Shown here one piece after another: positions 50,092 through 56,931 of a stretch of 64,000 nt of DNA. Source of the DNA: Colivicinus sp022776215 (GTDB taxonomy: Bacteria; Bacillota_I; Bacilli_A; Erysipelotrichales; Erysipelotrichaceae). Every line of letters begins with the position of its first letter. Positions within the stretch are counted from its first letter, which is position 1. The DNA is taken from the NCBI GenBank assembly GCA_022776215.1, contig JALFIR010000006.1:1-64000 (forward strand). The letters are read 5' to 3'. The translations under genes and the position numbers were made by a program. Below the pieces are notes generated by a model, which was not told the origin of the DNA, did no database searches, and saw only the letters and a program-made list of their open reading frames with translations.

Positions 50092-51022
50092 AAAATTTTC
50101 CTTGATAAGTGTCTTCTTTAGCCATCAACTTATCAATATCATTTAAGATGGTTGTTTTATTTAAAACCCAATTAGGTACAACCAATTCATTCTTGATTGG
50201 ATCGCCAGTTAATCTTTCAATTATAATTTCAGGTTTTAATAATTCTAGTTGTCTAACTACGATATCAATATATTCTTCTCTTTCTAGGATATAGAAAGCT
50301 TCTTTTTCATATAACTTTAATAGTTGTGTATTTTTTAATACCTGCAACATATGGATTTTAATCGCATTAAATGGTAAATGATTGATGTCTTTGATAGTTT
50401 TAATCATATCTTCCTTAGTTTCGTAAGGTAAGCCATTGATGACATGAACACAAGTTTTGATATTAGGACACTTAGATAATCTGTTTATTGTGTCTTTGAA
50501 TTCTTCAAATGTGTAACAACGGTTGATTAATTCACCTGTTTTATTGTTGCTGGTTTGTAGTCCTAGTTCAATCCATAGAGGCTTAATATAAGATATTTCA
50601 TTTAGATAAGCTATCATTTCATCACTTAAGCAATCACATCTTGTGGCAATAGCGATTTCAACTACATCTTCCATATTTAAGAAAGGTTCAATCATGTCTT
50701 GCACTTTCTTTAAAGGACCATAGGTATTAGAAAAAGATTGGAAATAGGGAATGTAGTAAGCATTAGGCCACTTGTTGTCCATAGTTTCTTTGTTGTGGGT
50801 GTATTGAGTTAGCACATCTTCTTTGATGTTGTAGTTGGCATCACCACTGCCTAATGCTGAACAATAGATACAGCCACCATAGCCTTTACTTCCGTCACGA
50901 TTAGGACAAGTGAAATGACCATCAATGATGACCTTGGCAACTTTTTGATGATATTTGTTTTTTAAGTAGTAATTAAATGTGTGATAACGCTTATTATCTA
51001 GAGTATAACGAAACTTATTCAT
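50084..51022 (-). CDS. Radical SAM protein of the YtqA family
   Basis: A 312-residue protein with the opening NKFRYTLDNKRYHTFNYYLK, the radical SAM cluster motif CPNRDGSKGYGGCIYC (a C-x12-C-x2-C arrangement near residues 49-64), and IELGLQTSNNKTGELINR. YtqA proteins are thought to work with YtqB in modification of wobble uridines. I start at ATG 51022 rather than 51031 because a TATAAT (51030-51035) lies 7 nt before it, and there is no SD, so the mRNA would be leaderless. Confidence 0.9.
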   Translation of the reverse strand: MNKFRYTLDNKRYHTFNYYLKNKYHQKVAKVIIDGHFTCPNRDGSKGYGGCIYCSALGSGDANYNIKEDVLTQYTHNKETMDNKWPNAYYIPYFQSFSNTYGPLKKVQDMIEPFLNMEDVVEIAIATRCDCLSDEMIAYLNEISYIKPLWIELGLQTSNNKTGELINRCYTFEEFKDTINRLSKCPNIKTCVHVINGLPYETKEDMIKTIKDINHLPFNAIKIHMLQVLKNTQLLKLYEKEAFYILEREEYIDIVVRQLELLKPEIIIERLTGDPIKNELVVPNWVLNKTTILNDIDKLMAKEDTYQGKFYE

Positions 51023-51029
51023 AACATTC

Positions 51030-51035
51030 ATTATA
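51030..51035 (-). promoter_or_regulatory. -10 element of a likely leaderless mRNA (ytqA)
   Basis: TATAAT on the minus strand, 7 nt before the ATG at 51022; it overlaps the alternative upstream ATG at 51031, which makes that start unlikely. Confidence 0.55.
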
Positions 51036-51082
51036 TAAAAATTAGTGAAAATGTATTAATATAGATTTGTGAGGTTTTTGAT

Positions 51083-51754
51083 ATGGATAATTTAAATATA
51101 TTACTAAAATATCTTGTAAATAGTGATGATGTTACAAGAATTGCACATGCTGCAGGGGTTGAGGAAGATGTTGTTGAGAAGACTTGTGTACTTGTTTTTG
51201 ACACTTTGATTCCAACTGATTTTACAAGACAAGAGGGTTCTCATTTAGAGAAGAAGGATTTAAATGCGATTACTTCTAATTTCAATAAATTATTAGAAGG
51301 CAACAGTTTAAAGAAGATTATTAGTGATGTTGCGCTTGATAAGGCGGTTGAACAAGCTAAGGTTGCGGTTGTTGTTAAGGAAATATTGGTAAATATTAGG
51401 GGTCGTCTACAATATATGACTGCCGCTAAGAAAAAGCCTGCTCCTGCTCCTAAGCCAGAGCCTGTTAGGGAAGAAGAACCAGTAAGGGTTCAAACTAAGG
51501 CTTTAGAGGAAGGACAAGAGGTTGCTGAAATCAAAAGACCTGTAAGAAGAAGTGAAGATGTTGAGGCTAAAAGACCTGTTAGAAATAAGCCTAGAAGGGT
51601 TAAAAATGGGCTAGAATCTGGGCTCGAATCTGAGTTCGAATCTGATGAGGAGGAATTGTCTAAGGGTGAAAAGATTGCACTATATGTTGTTGGTGCATTG
51701 CTAATTGCAGTTATTGTTGTGATTGTGGTTATCTTGTTAAAAATTAAAGGATAA
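51083..51754 (+). CDS. Tail-anchored protein with disordered repeat linker
   Basis: No known function. The 223-residue protein has a helical N-terminal domain (about 1-118) that resembles DUF937-type proteins, a Pro/Glu/Lys-rich linker (KKKPAPAPKPEPVREEEPVR), repeats KRPVRR and KRPVRN, a run of three [GE]-[LF]-E-S units, and a single C-terminal membrane helix (about 200-220) with a basic end. This layout places the N-terminal domain in the cytoplasm. SD GAGGTTTTTGAT. A strong terminator follows. Confidence 0.6.
   Translation: MDNLNILLKYLVNSDDVTRIAHAAGVEEDVVEKTCVLVFDTLIPTDFTRQEGSHLEKKDLNAITSNFNKLLEGNSLKKIISDVALDKAVEQAKVAVVVKEILVNIRGRLQYMTAAKKKPAPAPKPEPVREEEPVRVQTKALEEGQEVAEIKRPVRRSEDVEAKRPVRNKPRRVKNGLESGLESEFESDEEELSKGEKIALYVVGALLIAVIVVIVVILLKIKG
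51610..51645 (+). repeat. Three tandem 12-bp repeats within the tail-anchored protein gene
   Basis: GCTAGAATCTGG, GCTCGAATCTGA and GTTCGAATCTGA follow each other in frame and encode LESG/LESE/FESD-like units. The unit number may vary between strains. Confidence 0.7.
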
Positions 51755-51758
51755 AATA

Positions 51759-51784
51759 AAAGGAGTGAATTGTTTCGCTCCTTT
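51759..51784. terminator. Bidirectional terminator
   Basis: AAAGGAGTGAA pairs with TTCGCTCCTTT (one T-G pair) over TTGT. It serves the gene at 51083 (plus) and tRNA-Gln (minus, followed by TTTTATTTTA). Confidence 0.88.
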
Positions 51785-51794
51785 AATGTTTTAA

Positions 51795-51870
51795 TGGCTG
51801 CGGTGATTGGGATCGAACCAATGAAATAATAGATTCAGAGTCTACCGCCTTACCACTTGGCTACACCGCA
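51795..51870 (-). tRNA. tRNA-Gln (anticodon CUG)
   Basis: TGCGGTG pairs with CACCGCA, the discriminator is G and CCA is encoded. The stem GTAGA/TCTAT with loop CTCTGAA gives CUG (glutamine). A TATAAT lies about 12 nt upstream on the minus strand. It is a single tRNA gene with its own terminator. Confidence 0.95.
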
Positions 51871-51921
51871 ATGCTTAATAATTATACACATTTTTTCTTA
51901 ATAAATGATAGCCATTTGTTT

Positions 51922-51927
51922 TATAAT
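51922..51927 (+). promoter_or_regulatory. -10 element of a likely leaderless mRNA (response regulator)
   Basis: TATAAT ends 6 nt before the ATG at 51934; TTAATA 18 nt upstream is a weak -35. Confidence 0.55.
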
Positions 51928-51933
51928 CTAGCT

Positions 51934-52599
51934 ATGGCAAAGATACTTATAGCAGATGATGAAGAGAAAATTAGAGAAATGATAGGCAAATATGCTAAGC
52001 ATGAGGGCCTAGAAGTAGCTCTAGCCAAGGATGGACTTGAGGCGTTGGAACTTTTTAAGAAAGAAGACTATGATGTAGTTATCCTTGATGTGATGATGCC
52101 TAATATGGATGGCTTTGAGACTTTAAAGAAGATGAAAGAAGTTAAAGATGTCCACTGTATTTTTTTAACTGCTTTAGGTGAGGAAAATGATAGACTTTAT
52201 GGCTTTGATACTGGAGGAGAAGATTATGTTACCAAGCCATTTTCACCAAAAGAGTTGATGTTTAGAATTAAAGTGATTCTAAGAAGGTATAGTAAAGACA
52301 GTGAGGTAATTAGTGTTGATGGTTTGCTTATGGACTTAAATGCTCATAGTGTAACTATTGACGGTAAGAGGATTGAATTACCTAATAAGGAATATGAACT
52401 TTTATTATTACTTCTAAAAAATAAGGGTAAGGCCTTAACAAGAGAAAGTATTATTAATACGATTTGGGGTTACGAGTATGATAGTGATGACCGTACTTTG
52501 GATACTCATATGAAGCTTCTTAGAAAAGATATTGGTGAATATGGCAAATATATCACCACTATAAGAGGAGTTGGCTATCGTTTTGAAGAACACGTTTAA
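51934..52599 (+). CDS. OmpR-family response regulator
   Basis: A 221-residue regulator: a receiver domain (MAKILIADDEEKIREMIG; phospho-acceptor Asp 52 in VVILDVMMPNMDG; Lys in DYVTKPFSPKE) and a C-terminal winged-helix domain (RTLDTHMKLLRKDIGEYGKY, TIRGVGYRF). With the kinase downstream it forms a two-component system. The start at 51934 fits the family and the -10 box 6 nt upstream. A terminator overlaps its stop, so the kinase may be made at a lower level. Its sequence is not especially WalR-like. Signal unknown. Confidence 0.92.
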   Translation: MAKILIADDEEKIREMIGKYAKHEGLEVALAKDGLEALELFKKEDYDVVILDVMMPNMDGFETLKKMKEVKDVHCIFLTALGEENDRLYGFDTGGEDYVTKPFSPKELMFRIKVILRRYSKDSEVISVDGLLMDLNAHSVTIDGKRIELPNKEYELLLLLLKNKGKALTRESIINTIWGYEYDSDDRTLDTHMKLLRKDIGEYGKYITTIRGVGYRFEEHV

Positions 52600-52611
52600 A
52601 TACGTGTTTTT
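52589..52611 (+). terminator. Intercistronic terminator between regulator and kinase
   Basis: AACACGT pairs exactly with ACGTGTT over TTAAAT, then TTTTTAAAATTTT. It overlaps the regulator's stop codon and would attenuate transcription into the kinase gene. Confidence 0.75.
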
Positions 52612-52658
52612 AAAATTTTAGATAAAGTTCACATTGATAGTGTATATTGTTGTTGAAT

Positions 52659-54041
52659 ATGAAAAAGACGTTTAAATTAAGGTTCTTGATGTTGACAATA
52701 CTTGTTGTCTTTATTGGATTAATGTTGGCTTTAATCTTGTTTTTACAAACGACTTTTTTAGATGGAACTTATAAGAATAACAAGATTGCTTATTTAAAGG
52801 ATACAGCTGCTTTAATAGATGAGGGGATTCAAAATGATGATATTCTTTCAGTCTTAGAAGATATTTCTTTTTCTAATGAAGTATGTATAAGGGTAGTAAC
52901 TGATGCGGTTGGTTTTACCACATATCAAGAGGCTTCTTCTTGTGCTTTGGGTAAGCTTAGTGCTAAACAATTAAATAAGATAGCGACTACTACTTTTGAT
53001 AATGGTGGTGAGGCGTTGTTTGATAATAATTCGTCTTATTTAAAAAATGTTTATATTTATTCTAAGTTAAGTAAAGTTAACGATGAGAATGTATTGATTA
53101 TGTTGTCAACAAGTATTGTGCCTTTACAAAGTACTATTGATACGATGTATGATCAGTTTAATATCATTATTATCGTGGTTGTTATTGCGACTATTCTTTT
53201 GGCTTTATGCTTGTCTTCTTTGATTGTTAATCCGATTAAAAAGATTGAAATGGAAGCTACTAATTTACCTAGTGGTAAATATGATTATAAGTTGATTAAG
53301 ACGGATGCCAGGGAGATTGAGAACTTAAATAATACTTTAGCTAGTGCTAATGAGGAAATAATTAAGGCCGATGTAGCTAGAAAAGAACTTATTGGGAATG
53401 TTTCTCATGATTTGAGGACACCTTTGACGATGATTGTAGGCTATGGTGAGATGATTAGGGATTTTCCTGAGGAGAATAACGCCGATAATATCAATGTCAT
53501 TATCAATGAGGCAAAGCGTCTATCTACTTTGGTTGATGATTTGTTGGATTTGTCTAAGGTGGAAAGTGGTAAGATTGAGTTTCATAATAAAGACATTAAG
53601 TTAAGTGAATTGTTACGTTCTGTTTATGATCAGTTTGAGCCTTATTGTAAGGCTAATGATATTGAACTTGTTTTAGATATTGAAGATAATGATGTTATCG
53701 TTAATGTTGATGATAATAGGTTGAAACAGGTTTTGCATAATTTTGTAAGTAATGCGCTAAATTATAATGATTCTGATACTCCTAGAATTGTTATCGGTGA
53801 AGAAAAGGTTGATGATGCTTATCGTATCTATGTCTATGATAATGGCAGTGGTGTTAAAGAAGAGGACAAGGATAAGATTTGGAATCGTTATTATAAGGTT
53901 GATAAGGAACATAAAAGAAGCCACATTGGTAGTGGCATTGGTTTATCTTTATGTAAAGATATTCTTGATAAGATGGGCTACAAATATGGTGTAGACTCTG
54001 TTTATAAAGAATATTCCAAGTTCTATTTTGATATCTTATAG
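52659..54041 (+). CDS. Two-component sensor histidine kinase
   Basis: A 460-residue kinase with two membrane helices (about 8-30 and 167-189) flanking an extracellular sensor of about 135 residues, a HAMP-like linker (NPIKKIEMEATNLPSG), HisKA with LIGNVSHDLRTPLTMIVGYG (His 250), and HATPase (NFVSNALNYND, DNGSGVKEED, GSGIGLSLCKDIL). It should phosphorylate the regulator encoded upstream. A TATTGT box 8 nt before the ATG suggests its own leaderless transcript. Its 3' end overlaps convergent rlmA by 19 nt. Confidence 0.92.
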   Translation: MKKTFKLRFLMLTILVVFIGLMLALILFLQTTFLDGTYKNNKIAYLKDTAALIDEGIQNDDILSVLEDISFSNEVCIRVVTDAVGFTTYQEASSCALGKLSAKQLNKIATTTFDNGGEALFDNNSSYLKNVYIYSKLSKVNDENVLIMLSTSIVPLQSTIDTMYDQFNIIIIVVVIATILLALCLSSLIVNPIKKIEMEATNLPSGKYDYKLIKTDAREIENLNNTLASANEEIIKADVARKELIGNVSHDLRTPLTMIVGYGEMIRDFPEENNADNINVIINEAKRLSTLVDDLLDLSKVESGKIEFHNKDIKLSELLRSVYDQFEPYCKANDIELVLDIEDNDVIVNVDDNRLKQVLHNFVSNALNYNDSDTPRIVIGEEKVDDAYRIYVYDNGSGVKEEDKDKIWNRYYKVDKEHKRSHIGSGIGLSLCKDILDKMGYKYGVDSVYKEYSKFYFDIL

Positions 54042-54799
54042 GTGTCAATGATAAATGAGAAAGTTATTGTTAGTGTTTGTATATTGTTTAACTTCTCGAT
54101 GTCTTTTCTACTAGTTTTATGACAATAAGGAGTCATCTTAAATAGGTTGTTGATTGAATCTTGATCTAAGATGGCTTTTTGTTTAATCTTGTATTCATTT
54201 ACTAAGTCTAGACCTTCAATAGTGTTGTCATCAACTTCATTGTAGTAAGGATTATCATAGATTGCTTCCTTTAGTTCATATAAATGATCATAGTCTGGTT
54301 TAACTAAGATAAAATGACCATCTTCTTTTAGTAGTCTATTTATTTCACTAGATATTGGTGCAAATAGAGTTGTGATTAAATCTAGGGAATGGTCTTTTAA
54401 TGGCACATCGAAGATGTTCTTAAGAATATAAGTTGTTGATTTGTCTATTCTAGAGGCAATCTTTAGGGCTTCTTTACTTAGGTCGATTCCAATCTTATCT
54501 TCAACTTTTAAGTCTTTAGTATAGTAACCTTCACCACAAGCGAGGTCTAATAAGTTTGTGGGATTTAAATCCTTAATAATTTCATTTAATTTATCTTTTA
54601 GGAAAAGATAATATTCTTCATTTAAGAAAAGGTTTCTAGCCTTAATCATCTCTTTTTCATCACCAGTGTTAGATGAGGCTTTCATGTTTAGGTTGATGTA
54701 GCCTTGTTTGGCAATATCAAAACTGTGCTTATTAGGACAAGTCAAGGTCTTGTCTTGTTTAGTTAGTTTTTCTTTACAAATAGGGCATAATATATTCAT
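54023..54799 (-). CDS. rlmA: 23S rRNA (guanine-N1)-methyltransferase RlmA type
   Basis: A 258-residue protein with an N-terminal zinc ribbon (CPICKEKLTKQDKTLTCPNKHSFD: four ligands) and a SAM methyltransferase domain (LLDLACGEGYYTKDL near 96-110; GIDLSKEALKIASR). RlmA methylates G745/G748 in 23S rRNA hairpin 35; in Gram-positives the RlmAII form gives tylosin-type tolerance. TAAAAT (54806-54811) ends 6 nt before the ATG, with no SD: likely leaderless. Confidence 0.87.
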   Translation of the reverse strand: MNILCPICKEKLTKQDKTLTCPNKHSFDIAKQGYINLNMKASSNTGDEKEMIKARNLFLNEEYYLFLKDKLNEIIKDLNPTNLLDLACGEGYYTKDLKVEDKIGIDLSKEALKIASRIDKSTTYILKNIFDVPLKDHSLDLITTLFAPISSEINRLLKEDGHFILVKPDYDHLYELKEAIYDNPYYNEVDDNTIEGLDLVNEYKIKQKAILDQDSINNLFKMTPYCHKTSRKDIEKLNNIQTLTITFSFIIDTYKISK

Positions 54800-54805
54800 A
54801 TGTCT

Positions 54806-54811
54806 ATTTTA
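54806..54811 (-). promoter_or_regulatory. -10 element of a likely leaderless mRNA (rlmA)
   Basis: TAAAAT on the minus strand, 6 nt before the ATG at 54799. Confidence 0.45.
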
Positions 54812-54813
54812 CA

Positions 54814-54841
54814 TTGAAATGTCCAATTTTGATGGTATAAT
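54814..54841 (+). promoter_or_regulatory. Promoter of the rpsF-ssb-rpsR operon
   Basis: TTGAAA (54814-54819), 16-nt spacer, and TATAAT (54836-54841) with an extended -10 TGG directly in front. Confidence 0.85.
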
Positions 54842-54848
54842 ACTTTAG

Positions 54849-54909
54849 CGAATAGAAAATACTATTCCTTGCCTAGAGATAGGCCGTATGTCCAGAAGGA
54901 GGTTAAAAC
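54849..54909 (+). promoter_or_regulatory. Probable S6:S18-binding leader of rpsF
   Basis: The leader holds two hairpins, GAATAG/CTATTC (54850-54867) and GCCTA/TAGGC with a GAGA loop (54871-54884), followed by CCG (54884-54886) and the SD AGGAGG. The CCG element beside a hairpin just before the rpsF SD is the mark of the S6:S18 feedback motif. The fit is by memory of the motif. Confidence 0.6.
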
Positions 54910-55209
54910 ATGAAACAATATGAGACTATGTATATCATCAAGTCTTCTTTAGATGAAGCTGCTAAGACTGCTTTATGTGAAGAATTACATGCGATTATCA
55001 CTAATAATGGTGGTACTATCGAAAATGTTGATGACTGGGGTCTACGCGAATTTGCGTATGAAATCGATGGTATGACTAAGGGTTATTACGTAGTAACTAC
55101 TTATAGTGTTGAAGTTGAAGGCTTAAACGAATTCAAGCGTTTATTAGGTATCAATGCTGATGTAGTTCGTTCAATGACTATCAATACTGCAGAAAAGGTT
55201 GGTAAGTAG
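54910..55209 (+). CDS. rpsF: 30S ribosomal protein S6
   Basis: A 99-residue S6 (MKQYETMYIIKSSLDEAAK; LREFAYEIDGMTKGYYVV). It binds S18 in the 30S platform, and the S6:S18 pair is thought to repress this operon through the leader. AGAAGGAGGTTAAAAC is the SD. The ssb gene starts 2 nt after the stop, and rpsR completes the classic rpsF-ssb-rpsR operon. Confidence 0.97.
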   Translation: MKQYETMYIIKSSLDEAAKTALCEELHAIITNNGGTIENVDDWGLREFAYEIDGMTKGYYVVTTYSVEVEGLNEFKRLLGINADVVRSMTINTAEKVGK

Positions 55210-55211
55210 TT

Positions 55212-55679
55212 ATGATTAACAATGTGGTATTAGTTGGTAGACTTACTAAGGATATTGAACTTAGAAAAACTAGCTCTAATATCTCAACTTGTACTTTTAC
55301 CTTGGCTTGTAATCGTAAGTTCTCTAGTGGTAATAATGGTCCTACAGCTGACTTTATCAATTGTGTTGCGTGGAGACAATCTGCTGATTTCCTTGCTCAA
55401 TATGCTAGTAAGGGCGCAATTGTAGGTGTTGAGGGTAGAATTACTACAAGAAACTATGAGGGTCAAAATGGTAGAGTATATGTAACTGAAGTTACTTGTG
55501 ATAGTGTTCAATTGATTGGTGGTAGTAAGAATAGTGGTAATAATATTGCGGCTAATCCTACACCAAATAGAACTTTTACACCAAGTGTTGAACCTAGTTT
55601 TGAGGGAAATGGTCCTGAGGATGATTTCTCTAATACGCCATCTCTTGATATTTCAAGCGATGACTTACCATTTTATTAA
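55212..55679 (+). CDS. ssb: Single-stranded DNA-binding protein
   Basis: A 155-residue SSB: an OB-fold (MINNVVLVGRLTKDIELRKT; FINCVAWRQSADFLAQYASKG; VEGRITTRNYEGQNGRVYVTEV) to about residue 105, then a flexible linker and the acidic C-terminal tip DDLPFY that recruits replication proteins. It coats single-stranded DNA. Length and motifs are normal. Confidence 0.97.
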   Translation: MINNVVLVGRLTKDIELRKTSSNISTCTFTLACNRKFSSGNNGPTADFINCVAWRQSADFLAQYASKGAIVGVEGRITTRNYEGQNGRVYVTEVTCDSVQLIGGSKNSGNNIAANPTPNRTFTPSVEPSFEGNGPEDDFSNTPSLDISSDDLPFY

Positions 55680-55696
55680 TAGAGAGGAAAATAATT

Positions 55697-55927
55697 ATGG
55701 CTTTTAGAAAACAAAGAGTCGGATATAAGAAAGTTTGTTACTTCACTAAGAACAAGATTGAATATATCGATTATAAAGATGTTGAATTATTAAAGAAGTT
55801 CATTAGTGCTAATGGCAAGATTACTCCAAGAAGAGTAACTGGTACTAGCGCTAAGTATCAAAGAATGTTGACTACTGCAATCAAGAGAGCACGTCAAATG
55901 GCTTTGTTACCTTACATTGTTGATTAA
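55697..55927 (+). CDS. rpsR: 30S ribosomal protein S18
   Basis: A 76-residue S18 (VCYFTKNKIEYIDYKDVELLKKF; NGKITPRRVTGTSAKYQRML; IKRARQMALLPYIVD). It has a lone Cys in the N-terminal part, so it is a zinc-independent form. SD AGAGAGGAAAATAATT. It is the last gene of its operon and is followed by a strong terminator. Confidence 0.97.
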   Translation: MAFRKQRVGYKKVCYFTKNKIEYIDYKDVELLKKFISANGKITPRRVTGTSAKYQRMLTTAIKRARQMALLPYIVD

Positions 55928-55939
55928 TTTAAATTAATG

Positions 55940-55970
55940 ATAGCCTTCCTTAATAGGAAGGCTATTTTCT
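55940..55970 (+). terminator. Intrinsic terminator of rpsF-ssb-rpsR
   Basis: ATAGCCTTCCT pairs exactly with AGGAAGGCTAT over TAAT, then TTTTCTT. Confidence 0.95.
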
Positions 55971-55992
55971 TAAATAGGAGGATGATCATTTT

Positions 55993-56931
55993 ATGAACAA
56001 AACAAAAAAATTAACTACAGGAGCGATGTTGTTGGCACTGATTGGTGCTTTTATGTTGATAGATAGACAATTGTCTTATGCCTTTACTTATTTTATTGTT
56101 TTGTTGATACCGGTGATTATTGCAGTTTATTGTTGCATGTATTCAATGAAAGATGGCTATGTATTATGTGTTGGTGTTGTAGCTTTATCTATACTGTTTG
56201 GTTCTTTATATACTTATATGTATTTGCCTGCTTCAATCATTACAGGCCTATGTATATCAGCAGCTATTAGAAAAGACTATGATCGTAGAAGAGTGATGTT
56301 AATTTCAATTGCAGTTTTTGTCTTGTCAGAACTTTTGATTACTTTCTTGGTGTCACCTTTATTGGGTGTTAGTGTTGATACTCAATTGAAAGCTATGGAA
56401 ATGACTTTTAATGAAATGTCTGATGTGGCTGGAGTTAGTGGGGCAATGAATGCAGTTGTTGGTAATTTAGGTACTTTCCTTCTTGTTGTCTTTATTTTCT
56501 CTACAATGTTGACTGGTGTTTTAGAAGGATACTTGATTAGTTTTATGACTGTTTTTGTCTTAAAGAGAATGAAGATTAAGAATATTGGCTACAATAGCGC
56601 AATGGATATCAAGATGCCTGAATGGTTAGCTTATGTGTTGTTTTTCTTTACAGCTTCTTTAATGTTTATGAATGTACCTATTTTAATGAAGAGTGAGTTT
56701 GTTAAATATAGCTTGATGTGCCTTGGTGTGTTCTCTTCTTTGATTTTATTTTATTATGGCTATTTGTTTATGATTATTTATTTAAAAAAGAAGGGCGGTA
56801 GGGTAAATATCTTTTTACTACTTCTAGCTATTTTTATTTTGATGCCATTTTCGTATATCATATTATTAGTAGTTGGTTTCTTGTATGGAAGCGGACCACT
56901 TAGAAGAAAATTAGAGAATGAAAAAGAATAG
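55993..56931 (+). CDS. YybS-family membrane protein (DUF2232)
   Basis: A 312-residue protein with about eight membrane segments and the YybS start KKLTTGAMLLALIGAFMLIDR. DUF2232 proteins resemble ECF S components but their substrate is unknown. Its position in front of gdpP, rplI and dnaB is conserved in Bacilli. TAGGAGGATGATCATTTT is the SD. It overlaps gdpP by 14 nt. Confidence 0.88.
   Translation: MNKTKKLTTGAMLLALIGAFMLIDRQLSYAFTYFIVLLIPVIIAVYCCMYSMKDGYVLCVGVVALSILFGSLYTYMYLPASIITGLCISAAIRKDYDRRRVMLISIAVFVLSELLITFLVSPLLGVSVDTQLKAMEMTFNEMSDVAGVSGAMNAVVGNLGTFLLVVFIFSTMLTGVLEGYLISFMTVFVLKRMKIKNIGYNSAMDIKMPEWLAYVLFFFTASLMFMNVPILMKSEFVKYSLMCLGVFSSLILFYYGYLFMIIYLKKKGGRVNIFLLLLAIFILMPFSYIILLVVGFLYGSGPLRRKLENEKE

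Noticed and set aside
51934..54041. WalR/WalK two-component system
   Set aside because: The kinase lacks the PAS domain of WalK, the regulator has no WalR-specific features visible to me, and no yycH/I/J genes adjoin.
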